DNA of 34,468 bases from Aestuariicoccus sp032586235 (GTDB taxonomy: Bacteria > Pseudomonadota > Alphaproteobacteria > Rhodobacterales > Rhodobacteraceae), in assembly GCF_032586235.1 (NCBI RefSeq), contig NZ_JAWHTD010000039.1, positions 1 to 34,468 of the forward strand, given 5' to 3'. How positions within the stretch are numbered: the stretch's first letter is position 1; each line of letters starts with the position of its first letter. This document shows positions 1-8,376 of the stretch, in pieces. Below the pieces are notes generated by a model. That model ran no database searches. It was not told where the DNA came from and worked only from the letters and a program-made list of their open reading frames with translations. Position numbers and translations under genes: made by a program.

Positions 1-77
1 GGCTTGTTCATACAACGCGTCTAACGGCATGGATTCACGAAGTGAATCCTTCGCCGACAGACTTTTGCAACAACGCC
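1..77. mobile_element. End of an insertion sequence (partial)
   Basis: The first 77 bases do not match the membrane gene they abut. Read on the minus strand, the segment begins GGCGTTGTTGCAAAAGTC, which resembles the terminal inverted repeats of IS6-like or IS5-like elements. A subterminal hairpin lies at 31-49 (GGATTCAC, loop GAA, GTGAATCC). The coding frame of the adjacent gene changes from a hydrophobic membrane protein to unrelated sequence at about 77/78. The rest of the element, including any transposase, is outside the window. The IS family is an inference from a short end only. An IS at a contig edge is a usual cause of assembly breaks. Confidence 0.5.
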
Positions 78-204
78 GGCCCAGGCCGAACAGATAATAA
101 TAGAATGTCGAACGCGTGGGTCCGAGAGAGCTTGAACTGAACTTGAACAGGAAATTGGTGACCCCCAGGCAGGCCATTGAAATCAGGATGAACACCAGGT
201 GCAT
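78..204 (-). pseudogene. N-terminal fragment of a membrane protein, DMT/EamA-like, interrupted
   Basis: The ATG is at 204, preceded by the good ribosome binding site AAGGTGG. The first 42 codons encode a strongly hydrophobic start (MHLVFILISMACLGVTNFLF), then a serine-rich turn and FYYYLFGLG. This is the pattern of the first two helices of small drug/metabolite-type (EamA) transporters. After FGLG the frame runs into the insertion-sequence end and continues as charged, non-membrane sequence to the window edge. The gene is therefore cut after about 42 residues. Whether the 3' part survives beyond the element cannot be seen. The EamA assignment rests on general resemblance of a short piece. Confidence 0.45.
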
Positions 205-462
205 ATGACACCACCTTTTCAGTGATTTGCGGCCCTGATCATGGGCCCAGGTTCGGCCGACAATGCCGTTCGGTAGAACTGCTCTGTTCCGGGGGATTCA
301 ATCGCCACTTAGTGCGGTCACCAAACTGTTTTCAAGGCGATATTACGGGTTCGGCGGATTTGCTCAACCCCTGTTTGTATCGGTTTGGCCAATGGAATGC
401 TCGGCGGGCCGAACCAATGGCTGCTGTGGAGAGGCGACAAGGGCCTCCATGCTGAAATGGGG
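205..462. other. Intergenic region, no convincing gene
   Basis: This lies between the start of the interrupted membrane gene and the 3' end of pqiC, both on the minus strand. GC is lower than in the flanking genes. Open frames here lack coding character and ribosome binding sites. The promoter of the interrupted gene would lie here, but I could not pick one out. Confidence 0.4.
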
Positions 463-1017
463 TCAGCGCGCCAGCCGCGACAGGATGTCCTCGGACAATT
501 TGCGGATCGCTTCGCCGGTGGCGGCGGCGATGTCGCCCGGAGCGGTTCCGGCCAGGGGGATTGTGATCTCGAACCGTTCGATGCGGTCGCGGATCACGCT
601 CTCGTAGCTGGTCAGCGCGTAGCTGCCCGTCAGCGCAAAGGTGCCGTCGGCGCGCGCCACCATCCGGGTGATGCGGACCTCGGCGCGCACGTCGGCGGGG
701 GTTTCCAGCGGCCATGGCTCGGCGGCCACGCGCGCATTGCCGGCGCGCGCCATGTGGTCGGCCAGCGCCAGGGTCATGGCGCGCTGCGGCGTGTCGGCCC
801 AGATCGCGCCGTCGATTTCGCGCAGGGCGCCGTCGGGGGATTCCACTAGGATTTCAGAGGCTTCCGCATAGGCGGGCAGAGAGACGTCGCGCAGCTCGAT
901 GCTGCCAACCACCAGACGGCGCGGTTCGGGCGCGGGCGCGTTGTCGATCAGGTAGCGGGCGTCGGAGGCGCCGCAGGCGGCAAGCAGAAGAAGCGGAAGA
1001 ACCAAGAGGAAACGCAT
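463..1017 (-). CDS. pqiC: PqiC-like outer-membrane lipoprotein (ABC-type transport auxiliary)
   Basis: A 184-residue lipoprotein. A hydrophobic signal ends in the lipobox LLAAC, so Cys15 would be lipidated. The rest fits the PqiC/DUF330 family: a compact periplasmic domain with the family-like pattern of a conserved 'Y.I' segment near the N terminus and a C-terminal helix (ALRKLSEDIL-type). In E. coli the homologue sits on the inner leaflet of the outer membrane and docks the tip of the PqiB needle, helping move lipid between membranes. The ATG at 1017 lies 3 bases after the pqiB stop, so the two are co-translated. It is the last gene of the operon. No clear terminator is visible downstream before the IS-interrupted gene. 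Confidence 0.85.
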   Translation of the reverse strand: MRFLLVLPLLLLAACGASDARYLIDNAPAPEPRRLVVGSIELRDVSLPAYAEASEILVESPDGALREIDGAIWADTPQRAMTLALADHMARAGNARVAAEPWPLETPADVRAEVRITRMVARADGTFALTGSYALTSYESVIRDRIERFEITIPLAGTAPGDIAAATGEAIRKLSEDILSRLAR

Positions 1018-1020
1018 GAT

Positions 1021-3456
1021 CTATTTTCCAAGCAGCAGGGAATTGGGGTCGCGTTCGATGGTGCGGGCCAGTTTGGCGATCGCCTCGGCGGCCTTGCGCA
1101 GCTCGCGCAGAGTGTCGAGCGTGTCGCGGTTGAAGGCCGATCGTTCGCCGTAATCGGACAGAGTGCCCTGGGCCTGAAGCACGAGGCCCTCAAGCCTGCG
1201 CGACAGCTCGGGCAGGGCGTCTGCGGCGGTGGCCACGGCCTCGGCCGCGGCGCGGGCCGAGGCGAGCGTGGCGTTGGTATTCTCGACCGTGCCGCCCTGG
1301 CGCAGTTCGGCCAACGCGCCACGCGCTTCGTCCAGCGCGGCGCTCAGGCTGCGGGGCAGGTCGCGGGCGGCGTCGGTGTCGATCAGGCGGTCGGCGGCGT
1401 CCAGAAGATCGGTGGCGCGGTCGGCCAGCGACTGCAGCTCAAGCTCGTTGGCGGTGGCGGTCAGGGCGCGCAGGTCTTCGACCAGCTGCGGCACACCCTC
1501 GATGGCGAGGCTGACATCGCCCGCGGCGGTTTCGGCGGCGGTCAGCGCGTCGGTCAGTTTCTGCACCGATTGCGCGGTGCGCAGATCGTCGATGACGCCG
1601 CGCAGATCGCCCACGGCTGCGTTGGCGTTGGGCACCAGCCCGCCGTCGGCCGTCAGCGTGGTGATCGCGGCGCGGGCCTCGTCGAGCGCGGCGGTGACCG
1701 AGGCCGGCAGCCCCTGCGTCGCCGGATCGGCCAGCAGCGTGTCGGCGGTGGCGAGGATGGCGGCAGCCTGCGAGACCAGATCCTCGAGCGCCAGCGCCTC
1801 GGTCTTGGCCGAAAGAGCGCGCAGGTCGTCGATCAGCGCGGGCACGTCGGCGGTGGCGGTGGTCACGGCCGTGGCGGCGGATTCGGCGGCGTCGAGCGCC
1901 TCGACCAGCTGGGTGGCGGCCTGGGCGGTGCGCAGGTCCTCCAGCAGGGTGCGGATGTCGGCCATGGCGGCGCCGATGTCGCGGGGCAGGGCCTGGACCT
2001 CGTCGGCGCCGATGACGCCCCGGGCGTCCTCGAGCAGCGCCAGCAGCGCGTCGGGCGCCTGGCGGGTGCCGTCGGCGGCGGCGACCGCCTCGATCGAGGC
2101 CATCAGCGAGATCGCCTGCTGCATCAGCTCTTCCACGGGCAGCGCATTGATCCGCTGCAGAAGGCCCTCGGCCGTGGCGGTCACGTCGGGCAGATCGGAC
2201 GGGGCGGAGGGCAGGACCGGGAATTCGCCGCCGAAGACGCTCAGTTCGGCCGGGGCGGCGTCAGGCACGTTGGCCAGCTCGATGATGAGCGCGGTCGAGA
2301 AGATGTTGCGCGTCGAGAGCACGGCGCGCAGGCCCTGTTGCACCTCTTCGCCGAGAAAGGCGATGGTCTCGGCCTCGCCGGCGTCCTCGGGCAGGCCGAG
2401 CGCCTGGGGGTCGATGGCGATGGTCACGCGCAGGCGGACCTCGGGGCCGTTCGCGCGTTCCTCGATCACCGCGCCGATGGCGTTGACCACGCCGACCTGC
2501 ACGCCGCGAAACAGCACCGGCGAGCCCGCCTCGAGCCCGCTGACGGATTCGTTGAACTGCACGGTAAGCTGCACCGCATCGGCGTCGAGCGCGTTGAATA
2601 CGCTGTCGCGGGCGGCGTTTTCGCTGGGAAAGAGGTTGAAGACATTGCCCGGCTCGATGGCGTTGCCGCCGGAAAACACGGTGTCAAAGGCGACGCCGCC
2701 GCGCACCAGCGCGGCAAGGCTGTCGACCGACACGTCCAGCCCGCCCGCGCCGAAGGAAAACGAAAAGCCCGAGGTGTCCCAGAACCGCGTCGCGGTGGTC
2801 AGGCGCTGGTCGTGCGGCGCCTCGATGAAGGCGTCGGCGACGACGCCAGAGCCGGATTCCAGCAGGCGGGGAGTTTCGATGCGCCCCACCTCGATGCCGC
2901 GGAAATAGATCGGCGCGCCCGACGACAGGCTCGAGCCGTCGGGGGCCTGCAGGGTGATGCGCGTCCCGCTTGTGCCGGGGCGCACCAGCGGCGTCTTCGC
3001 CAGCCCGTCGAAGACCGTGGCCGCGGCGCCCGCCTGCGGCTCGAACGCCGCTTCGATGAAGACGCCCGACAGCACCGTCGAAAGGCCCGAGATGCCCGAG
3101 GCCGTGACCTCGGGCCGCACCACCCAAAAGCGCGCGTCTTGCGGCAGGTTGGCGGCGACGGTCTGGTCGATCCGGGCGGCGACGACGACCTGGCCGAGGT
3201 CCTCGGTGAACTCGACGGCCTCGACCACGCCCACGCGCACGTCGCGGTAGCGGACGGTGGTTTCCTCGGGCGTGACGCCGGCGGCGTTGTCGAAGGTGAT
3301 CTCGATCAGCACGCCGCGGTCTGACCAGGCCTGCCAGGCGATGCCCAGCGAGATGACAAGCGCGACCAAAGGCACCAGCCAGATCAGCGACAGATTGCGC
3401 AGGGGTGACCGGCGCGGCGGCAGGATTTCGGGGCGGGGCGGGTTTTGGTCGGTCAT
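1021..3456 (-). CDS. pqiB: PqiB-like MCE protein with an extended repeat tail
   Basis: An 811-residue inner-membrane-anchored protein. It has one membrane helix (about 22-42) and three MCE domains at roughly 47-138, 163-255 and 293-395, each with the typical 'VRYRGV.VG.V' core (VRYRDVRVGVV, IYFRGIEVGRI, LFRGVQVGVV). E. coli PqiB has the same three MCE domains and a shorter helical tail (546 residues in total). It forms a hexameric channel crossing the periplasm. Here about 390 extra residues follow the last MCE domain. They are Ala/Asp/Leu-rich and helical, and include two tandem 117-residue repeats (see separate entry). The start codon overlaps the stop of the upstream pqiA-like gene by 4 bases (ATGA). 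The proposed role is phospholipid transport between membranes. Confidence 0.93.
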   Translation of the reverse strand: MTDQNPPRPEILPPRRSPLRNLSLIWLVPLVALVISLGIAWQAWSDRGVLIEITFDNAAGVTPEETTVRYRDVRVGVVEAVEFTEDLGQVVVAARIDQTVAANLPQDARFWVVRPEVTASGISGLSTVLSGVFIEAAFEPQAGAAATVFDGLAKTPLVRPGTSGTRITLQAPDGSSLSSGAPIYFRGIEVGRIETPRLLESGSGVVADAFIEAPHDQRLTTATRFWDTSGFSFSFGAGGLDVSVDSLAALVRGGVAFDTVFSGGNAIEPGNVFNLFPSENAARDSVFNALDADAVQLTVQFNESVSGLEAGSPVLFRGVQVGVVNAIGAVIEERANGPEVRLRVTIAIDPQALGLPEDAGEAETIAFLGEEVQQGLRAVLSTRNIFSTALIIELANVPDAAPAELSVFGGEFPVLPSAPSDLPDVTATAEGLLQRINALPVEELMQQAISLMASIEAVAAADGTRQAPDALLALLEDARGVIGADEVQALPRDIGAAMADIRTLLEDLRTAQAATQLVEALDAAESAATAVTTATADVPALIDDLRALSAKTEALALEDLVSQAAAILATADTLLADPATQGLPASVTAALDEARAAITTLTADGGLVPNANAAVGDLRGVIDDLRTAQSVQKLTDALTAAETAAGDVSLAIEGVPQLVEDLRALTATANELELQSLADRATDLLDAADRLIDTDAARDLPRSLSAALDEARGALAELRQGGTVENTNATLASARAAAEAVATAADALPELSRRLEGLVLQAQGTLSDYGERSAFNRDTLDTLRELRKAAEAIAKLARTIERDPNSLLLGK
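1264..1962 (-). repeat. Two tandem ~117-residue repeats inside PqiB
   Basis: Residues 499-615 and 616-731 of the PqiB-like protein align almost without gaps. Both share DLRTAQ near the start, 'AL.AAE.AA', 'VP.L..DLRAL', 'LP.S..AALDEAR' and a final 'N.NA' turn. A weaker half copy (about residues 440-498, ELMQQAISLM...LLEDARGVIG) precedes them. The unit looks like a helical hairpin, so duplication would lengthen the C-terminal coiled-coil barrel by one unit. The repeat is clear at protein level but only moderate at DNA level, so it is not recent. Confidence 0.85.
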
Positions 3457-4091
3457 TTATCCGGTTCCGGCAGGTCGGCGTCCCAGATGAGGCGCGGGTC
3501 GAAGCTCTGCGCGGAAAGCATGGTGAATGCAACCGAAAGTGCAAAACTGACCGCGGCGATCCCGGGATTGATGCTGGCGGCGAAGTTCAGCTGCACCAAT
3601 GCCGACAAAATCGCCACGACGAAGACATCGATCATCGACCAGCGACCGATGAACTCGACGATCTCATAGAGCCGGTGGCGGCCATGGGCGCGCATCGGCG
3701 CTTGGTGCCGTACCGTAAGCGCCAGATAGGCGATGGCGATGAACTTGGCCACCGGGATGACGACGCTGGCGATAAAGACAATCGCCGCGATCCCGTAGGC
3801 GCCGTGGTGCATCAGGTCGATGACCCCGCCGACGATGGTGCTTTCGGTGATTTTGCCCAGCGAGGTCGTGCGCAGCATCGGATAGACGTTTGCGGGGATG
3901 TAGACGACGATCCCGGCAAAGAGCCAAGCCCAGACCCGTTGCAGGCTGCCGTCGTCGCGGCTTTGCAGCGCGGCGCCGCAGCGCAGGCAATGGGCCTGCG
4001 CTGGGGGGTGGACACGGCCGCAGCGGGTGCAGGCCACAAGGCCCGCGGACCGCGCGGTCAGGCCGTGCGGCGGTGATGCAGCGTTTTCCAT
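3453..4091 (-). CDS. PqiA-like membrane protein, C-terminal-half equivalent
   Basis: A 212-residue protein with an N-terminal zinc ribbon (CTRCG then CLRCG, about residues 20-42) followed by about four membrane helices. E. coli PqiA is a single protein of about 417 residues made of two such zinc-ribbon plus four-helix modules. Here the modules are separate genes, and this one matches the second. The chosen ATG at 4091 overlaps the end of the upstream module by 34 bases; a GTG at 4106 is possible. No strong ribosome binding site is visible, so translational coupling is likely. It is probably the inner-membrane partner of PqiB, extracting or delivering lipid. Confidence 0.85.
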   Translation of the reverse strand: MENAASPPHGLTARSAGLVACTRCGRVHPPAQAHCLRCGAALQSRDDGSLQRVWAWLFAGIVVYIPANVYPMLRTTSLGKITESTIVGGVIDLMHHGAYGIAAIVFIASVVIPVAKFIAIAYLALTVRHQAPMRAHGRHRLYEIVEFIGRWSMIDVFVVAILSALVQLNFAASINPGIAAVSFALSVAFTMLSAQSFDPRLIWDADLPEPDK

Positions 4092-4687
4092 ATGGTAACC
4101 CGGCACATGAAGCTGTCGTGCAGCGCGGTGACGATAACGAGGCCCACAAAGGCCCAGAACGCGGGGCCGAGTGACAGATGCGCAAGGCCCGCGACCTTGA
4201 TCAGCGCCACCGCGACGCCGACGATGAAAATCTCGGCCATGGCCCAGGGGCGCAGGGCCTCGGCGAGGCCGAACGCGGCCTCGGCATGGCGCGCGGGGCG
4301 GTGGCCTATGGCCATCGGCCCCAGCGCATAGATCAACGCGGCCAGCCGCAGCCCCGGCAGGATCACCACCGCCGCGGCCATGACGAGCGTCAGCGGCGCG
4401 GTCAGCCCGCCCGAAAAGGCGGTGACGGCGTCGAGCACCGAGCTGCGCCGCTCCATCCCCGCCGCGCTGAGTTCCAGGAAGGGAAAGAAGATCGCCGCCA
4501 CCAGCAGCACCAGCGCCGCCGTGGCCAGCATCAGAATGCGTGTCATCGCCTGCGCTCGGGGCGCGGCCAGAACCGTGTGGCAGCGCACGCAGCGGGCGGT
4601 CTCGCCAAGCGCGACCTCGGTGTCGGTATAGAGCGCGTCGCAGGTCGGGCAGGCGATCAGCGTGTCGAGTTCGGGGTCGATCGTCAT
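4058..4687 (-). CDS. pqiA: PqiA-like membrane protein, N-terminal-half equivalent
   Basis: First gene of the pqi operon, 209 residues. The N-terminal zinc ribbon has CPTC and CVRC pairs (about residues 13-39). It is followed by four hydrophobic helices with the family signature of a short helix pair after 'FPFLEL' (LTLVMAAAVVILPGLRLAAL). ATG 4687 is preferred over the in-frame GTG at 4696 because AAGGTG lies 6 bases before it. It corresponds to the first half of fused PqiA/LetA proteins. Together with the downstream gene it should form the inner-membrane part of a PqiABC lipid-transport complex. A promoter must lie in 4688-4804, a GC-rich stretch that also holds a hairpin repeat. Confidence 0.87.
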   Translation of the reverse strand: MTIDPELDTLIACPTCDALYTDTEVALGETARCVRCHTVLAAPRAQAMTRILMLATAALVLLVAAIFFPFLELSAAGMERRSSVLDAVTAFSGGLTAPLTLVMAAAVVILPGLRLAALIYALGPMAIGHRPARHAEAAFGLAEALRPWAMAEIFIVGVAVALIKVAGLAHLSLGPAFWAFVGLVIVTALHDSFMCRVTIWKTLHHRRTA

Positions 4688-4752
4688 ACGGGTCACCTTA
4701 GCGCGGTTCGGGGCCGAGGAAACCCCCGCCCGGTGCCGGCCTGAAAGGGGAG

Positions 4753-4773
4753 GTCCCGGGGCAAGCCCGGGAC
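4753..4773. repeat. Palindromic hairpin, GTCCCGGG family
   Basis: GTCCCGGG, 5-base loop, CCCGGGAC, located between metG and pqiA (both minus strand). The same stem recurs at 14399-14419. With no T-run beside it, it is more likely a dispersed intergenic repeat than a simple terminator, although it could end the metG transcript. Confidence 0.75.
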
Positions 4774-4804
4774 TGCGGCGCGCGGGGCGGTTGCGCGGGC
4801 GCGC

Positions 4805-6517
4805 TCAGCTGCGCGTTCCGGCGAAGCGGGCCTGCCAATCTTCGCGCTCGGCATCGGTGATCTTGCGGAAGGTCACGTCCGGAACCGTGAAGGCGTGGCC
4901 CGCCGGCAGGGCCTGCAGCGCGGTGTCGATATCGCCGGGCCAGCCCGCATCCTCGTCGTGCATCGCCGCCAAGAGCTGCGCGCTGGCGTCGGGGATGAAG
5001 GGCGACGAGATCACCGCGTAAAGCCGGATCAGGTTCAGCGCGAGCCGGATCTGGGCGGCGGCATGCTCGGGGTCTTCCTTGAAGGTCGACCAGGGCGCGG
5101 CCTCTTGCAGGTATTCGTTGCCCAGCACCCAGGCCGCGCGCAGCGCGCTTGCGGCCTTGCGCACCTCGATCGCCTGCATATGGCCTTCGTATTCGCGGAT
5201 CTTCGCGGTCACATCGGCGACGAGCCGCTCTTCCAGCGCGCCGGGGGTGCCGCCTTCGGGCACCACCTCGCCGAATTTCGAGCGGCAGAACTTGGTCACG
5301 CGGCTGGCGAAATTGCCCAGCACATCCGCCAGATCCTTGTTCACCGAAGTCTGGAAATTCTCCCAGGTGAATTCCGCGTCCGAGGTTTCGGGCGCGTGGC
5401 TGAGCAGCCACCAGCGCCAGTAATCCGCCGGCAGGATTTCCAGCGCCTGATCCATGAAGACGCCGCGCCCGCGCGAGGTGCTGAACTGGCCGCCGTCGTA
5501 ATTGAGGTAGTTGAAGGACTTGATGTAATCCACCAGCTTCCAGGGCTCCTCCGAGCCGAGGATCGTGGCGGGGAAGCTGAGCGTGTGGAAGGGCACGTTG
5601 TCCTTGCCCATGAACTGGGTGTAGGTCACGTCGTCCGCGCCCTTGTCGGTGCGCCACCAGCGTTCCCAATCGTCGGCTTTGCCCGCATCGACCCATTCCT
5701 GCGCGCAGGCGATGTATTCGATGGGGGCGTCGAACCAGACGTAGAAGACCTTGCCCTCCATCCCCGGCCAGTCGGCATCGCCACGCTTGACCGGGATGCC
5801 CCAGTCGAGATCGCGGGTGATGCCGCGGTCCTGCAGCCCGTCGCCGTCGTTGAGCCACTTTTTGGCGATCGAGGTGGTGAGCACCGGCCAGTCGGTCTTG
5901 CTGTCGATCCAGGCAGAGAGCTTGTCCTTCATCTGCGATTGGCAGAGGTAGAGATGTTTTGTTTCGCGGATCTCGAGGTCGGTGGAGCCCGAGATGGTCG
6001 AGCGCGGGTTGATCAGATCGGCCGGGTCGAGCTGCTTGGTGCAATTGTCGCATTGGTCGCCGCGGGCGCTGTCGAAGCCGCAATTGGGGCAGGTGCCCTC
6101 GATGTAGCGGTCCGGCAGAAAGCGGCCGTCGGCCTTTGAATAGACCTGCTTTTCGGTCACCTCGCGGATCAGGCCCTTGTCGGCCAGAACGCCCGCGAAA
6201 TGCTGGGTCAGCCGGTGGTTCTGCGGGCTGGATGAGCGGCCGAAATGGTCGAAACTGAGCCGGAAGCCGCGGGCGATCTCGGCCTGGGTGTCGTGCATTT
6301 CGGCGCAGTATTCCGCGACCGGCTTGCCCGCCTTGGCCGCGGCCAGTTCGGCCGGGGTACCGTGTTCGTCGGTGGCACAGAGAAACAGCACCTCGTGGCG
6401 GCGCGCGCGCAGGTAGCGCGCGAAGAGATCGGCGGGAAGCTGGCTGCCCACGAGGTTGCCCAGGTGCTTGATCCCGTTGATGTAGGGGATCGCGGAGGTG
6501 ATCAGATGCCGTGCCAT
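4805..6517 (-). CDS. metG: Methionyl-tRNA synthetase
   Basis: A 570-residue class I aminoacyl-tRNA synthetase that charges tRNA-Met in the cytosol. The HIGH-equivalent is KHLGNL (17-22). A zinc knuckle has Cys143, Cys146, Cys156 and Cys159. The adenylate-domain segment TYTQFMGKDNVPFHT is typical. The usual KMSKS loop is replaced by FSTSRG (345-350). The anticodon-binding helical domain follows. There is no C-terminal tRNA-binding dimerisation domain, so this is the short form. The gene stands alone between an MFS gene upstream and the pqi operon downstream, all on the minus strand. Confidence 0.97.
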   Translation of the reverse strand: MARHLITSAIPYINGIKHLGNLVGSQLPADLFARYLRARRHEVLFLCATDEHGTPAELAAAKAGKPVAEYCAEMHDTQAEIARGFRLSFDHFGRSSSPQNHRLTQHFAGVLADKGLIREVTEKQVYSKADGRFLPDRYIEGTCPNCGFDSARGDQCDNCTKQLDPADLINPRSTISGSTDLEIRETKHLYLCQSQMKDKLSAWIDSKTDWPVLTTSIAKKWLNDGDGLQDRGITRDLDWGIPVKRGDADWPGMEGKVFYVWFDAPIEYIACAQEWVDAGKADDWERWWRTDKGADDVTYTQFMGKDNVPFHTLSFPATILGSEEPWKLVDYIKSFNYLNYDGGQFSTSRGRGVFMDQALEILPADYWRWWLLSHAPETSDAEFTWENFQTSVNKDLADVLGNFASRVTKFCRSKFGEVVPEGGTPGALEERLVADVTAKIREYEGHMQAIEVRKAASALRAAWVLGNEYLQEAAPWSTFKEDPEHAAAQIRLALNLIRLYAVISSPFIPDASAQLLAAMHDEDAGWPGDIDTALQALPAGHAFTVPDVTFRKITDAEREDWQARFAGTRS

Positions 6518-6587
6518 GTGTTCGACGCGCCTTTGCTGCGGTTTGGCGTGACTTAGCGGATGTTGCGCGGCGTTGCCAGTGGCGGAA

Positions 6588-6638
6588 GCGAGGGGCCGGC
6601 CCCTCGCGCTCCCCGGGATATTTATGACCAGATGAAAG
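6588..6638. repeat. Palindrome plus GGGATATTTATGACCAGATG element
   Basis: A perfect 20-base palindrome (GCGAGGGGCCGGCCCCTCGC, 6588-6607) is followed by CTCCCCGGGATATTTATGAC and CAGATGAAAG. The second part aligns with the element at 10841-10872 (CTCC, then GGGAGTATTTTTGCCAAGAAG). Both copies lie directly next to the stop codon of a minus-strand gene and point towards it. I recall such sequences as frequent in Rhodobacterales intergenic DNA. Its function is unknown; the stem could act as a terminator. Confidence 0.7.
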
Positions 6639-6646
6639 GGGGGGGG

Positions 6647-7870
6647 TCAGTCGTGGTCGCGCTGGCGGCGCAGCAGGCGGCCGATGAGGAAGGTGGTGCG
6701 CGGCGCGTAGACGTAAGGCGTGCGCGCGGCCGAGGCGGGGCGGGCGCGCATCCTGACGAGGCCGAAGATTACCAGGAGCGCGTGGCCTGCGCCGATCATG
6801 GCGAACAGGGCAGGCGGGCCGTAGGCGTTCATCAGCAGCGAGGCGGCATAAGGGGCGGCGATGGCGCCGGTGGCGTACCAGAACATCAGCGCGGCCGAAA
6901 GCTCGACCCGTTCGTCGCTGCTGGCGAAGTCGTGGGCATGGGCGGAGGAGACCGAGTAGATCGGGAAGGTGGTGAGCCCGAAGATGGCGGCGGTCAGAAG
7001 GATGCCCGGGGTGGGCAGCCCGGTCAGAAGTGCTGTGGCGGCGGAACTGGCGATGGCCGCAAGGCTCAGCCAGATCAGCACATAGCGGCGGTCGTAGCGG
7101 TCGGCGAGCCAGCCCACCGGGTATTGCGCCAAAGCGCCGCCCGCGACGAAGGCGGCCAGAAAGAGCGCGATCTGGTTCGCCGCCAGCCCGACGCCGGTGC
7201 CGTAGATCGGGCCCACCATGCGGAACGAGGCCGAGCTGAGCGCGGCCACCAGCACGCCCGCCACGGCGAGCGGCGAGCGGTCCCAGGCCAGACGCGGGCG
7301 CAGGCGCGGGGCGCTGGGCACGTCGGGCTGGGGCGTTTTGGTGAGCGTCAGCGGCAGCAGCGCCGCGCAGCAGAGCAAAGCGAGGATGTTGTAGCTGACG
7401 TAATGCGCGGGCTCGAGCACGCCGATCAGCAGCTGCGCCACCAGCGACGCGCCCATGTCCGCCACCCGGTAGGCCCCCATGGCGCGGCCGCGGGTTTCGT
7501 TGGTGACGGCGGCCTGCAGCCAGGCCTCGATCACCGTATAGCAGCCCGCGATGCAGAGCCCCGAGGCCAGCCGGAACACCGCCCAGGCATAGGCGTCGAT
7601 CACCAGCATATGCGCAATGAGCCCGATGCCGCCGGTGGCGGTGAAGGCGGCGAAGGCGCGCGCGTGTCCGACGCTGCCCATCAGGCGCGGTGCCCACCAG
7701 CATCCCGCGAAGAAGCCCAGGAAATGGGCCGAGCCCAGAAGGCCGATCTCGGCCGTGCTGAAGCCCAGCGCAAAGCCCGAGAGCGCGTCGAGCGGCCCGA
7801 CGCCGCCCGAGCTGAGCTGCAGCAGGATAACCGAGAGGAACAGAGCGGCGAATGAGATCGGCAGGTGCAT
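6647..7870 (-). CDS. MFS transporter, unknown substrate
   Basis: A 407-residue inner-membrane protein with about 12 hydrophobic helices. Halves are separated by a polar loop near residues 185-205. The motif-A-like loop GWLADRYDRRYV in the second half marks the major facilitator superfamily. Other residues recall the YcaD/MFS_1 group (AHFLGFFAGCWWAPRLM, GLCIAGCYTVIEAW). The ATG at 7870 has only a weak ribosome binding site (AAAGG very close). It lies 99 bases after the FosA-like gene on the same strand, so the two may be co-transcribed. The substrate cannot be told from sequence alone. Confidence 0.88.
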   Translation of the reverse strand: MHLPISFAALFLSVILLQLSSGGVGPLDALSGFALGFSTAEIGLLGSAHFLGFFAGCWWAPRLMGSVGHARAFAAFTATGGIGLIAHMLVIDAYAWAVFRLASGLCIAGCYTVIEAWLQAAVTNETRGRAMGAYRVADMGASLVAQLLIGVLEPAHYVSYNILALLCCAALLPLTLTKTPQPDVPSAPRLRPRLAWDRSPLAVAGVLVAALSSASFRMVGPIYGTGVGLAANQIALFLAAFVAGGALAQYPVGWLADRYDRRYVLIWLSLAAIASSAATALLTGLPTPGILLTAAIFGLTTFPIYSVSSAHAHDFASSDERVELSAALMFWYATGAIAAPYAASLLMNAYGPPALFAMIGAGHALLVIFGLVRMRARPASAARTPYVYAPRTTFLIGRLLRRQRDHD

Positions 7871-7969
7871 GGCCTTTGGGGACCATGGCGGGTAAGCGAT
7901 GTCGACGCCTAATGCGACGCGGGGGTGTCGTATTTGCCGGGCGGGCGGGTGCGCAGGCCCGTGCGGGGG

Positions 7970-8376
7970 TCAGGTGTCGACCACCTCCATGCCCTTGTCT
8001 GGATGCGCGCGGTAATGGGCGAGGCGGCTTTCCAGCTCGCCGACGTGCAGTTCCAGCTTGTGTCCGTCGGGGTCGCGGAAATAGAGCGAGGCGCCTTCGG
8101 AGCGATTCTCTTTCCAGCGTGGGGCGTGGGCGTCGATGCGGGCGGCCAGCGCGTCGAAATCCCTGGGCGCGCAGGCCAGGGCGAAGTGGCTGTCGTCCTC
8201 GCGCGTTGCGACTGCGGCGGCAACCTCGAGGCAGAGCCAGAGCGTGCCGAGCTCGAGATAGGCGGCGCGGCCCCCGCCTGCCGCCAGCCGCCCACCCAGC
8301 ACGTCGCGGTAGAAGGCAAGGCTGCGATCCAGATCGGTGACGCAGAGCGTGATGTGGTTGACGCCGGTGATCGGCA

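Noticed and set aside
134..148. GAAC-N7-GAAC, the alphaproteobacterial LexA box
   Set aside because: It lies inside the coding part of the interrupted membrane gene (codons for a Lys-Phe-Ser-Ser stretch), not in a promoter; probably chance.
222..607. Small plus-strand open frames near the left end
   Set aside because: No family, no ribosome site; they run into pqiC in antisense.
1570..3324. Plus-strand Gly/Arg/Val-rich open frame opposite pqiB
   Set aside because: Antisense shadow of a clear MCE protein.
4698..7886. Minus-strand open frame of over 1,000 codons across metG and the MFS gene
   Set aside because: It runs through two well-supported genes in another frame and has low-complexity Arg/Pro/Ala sequence only.
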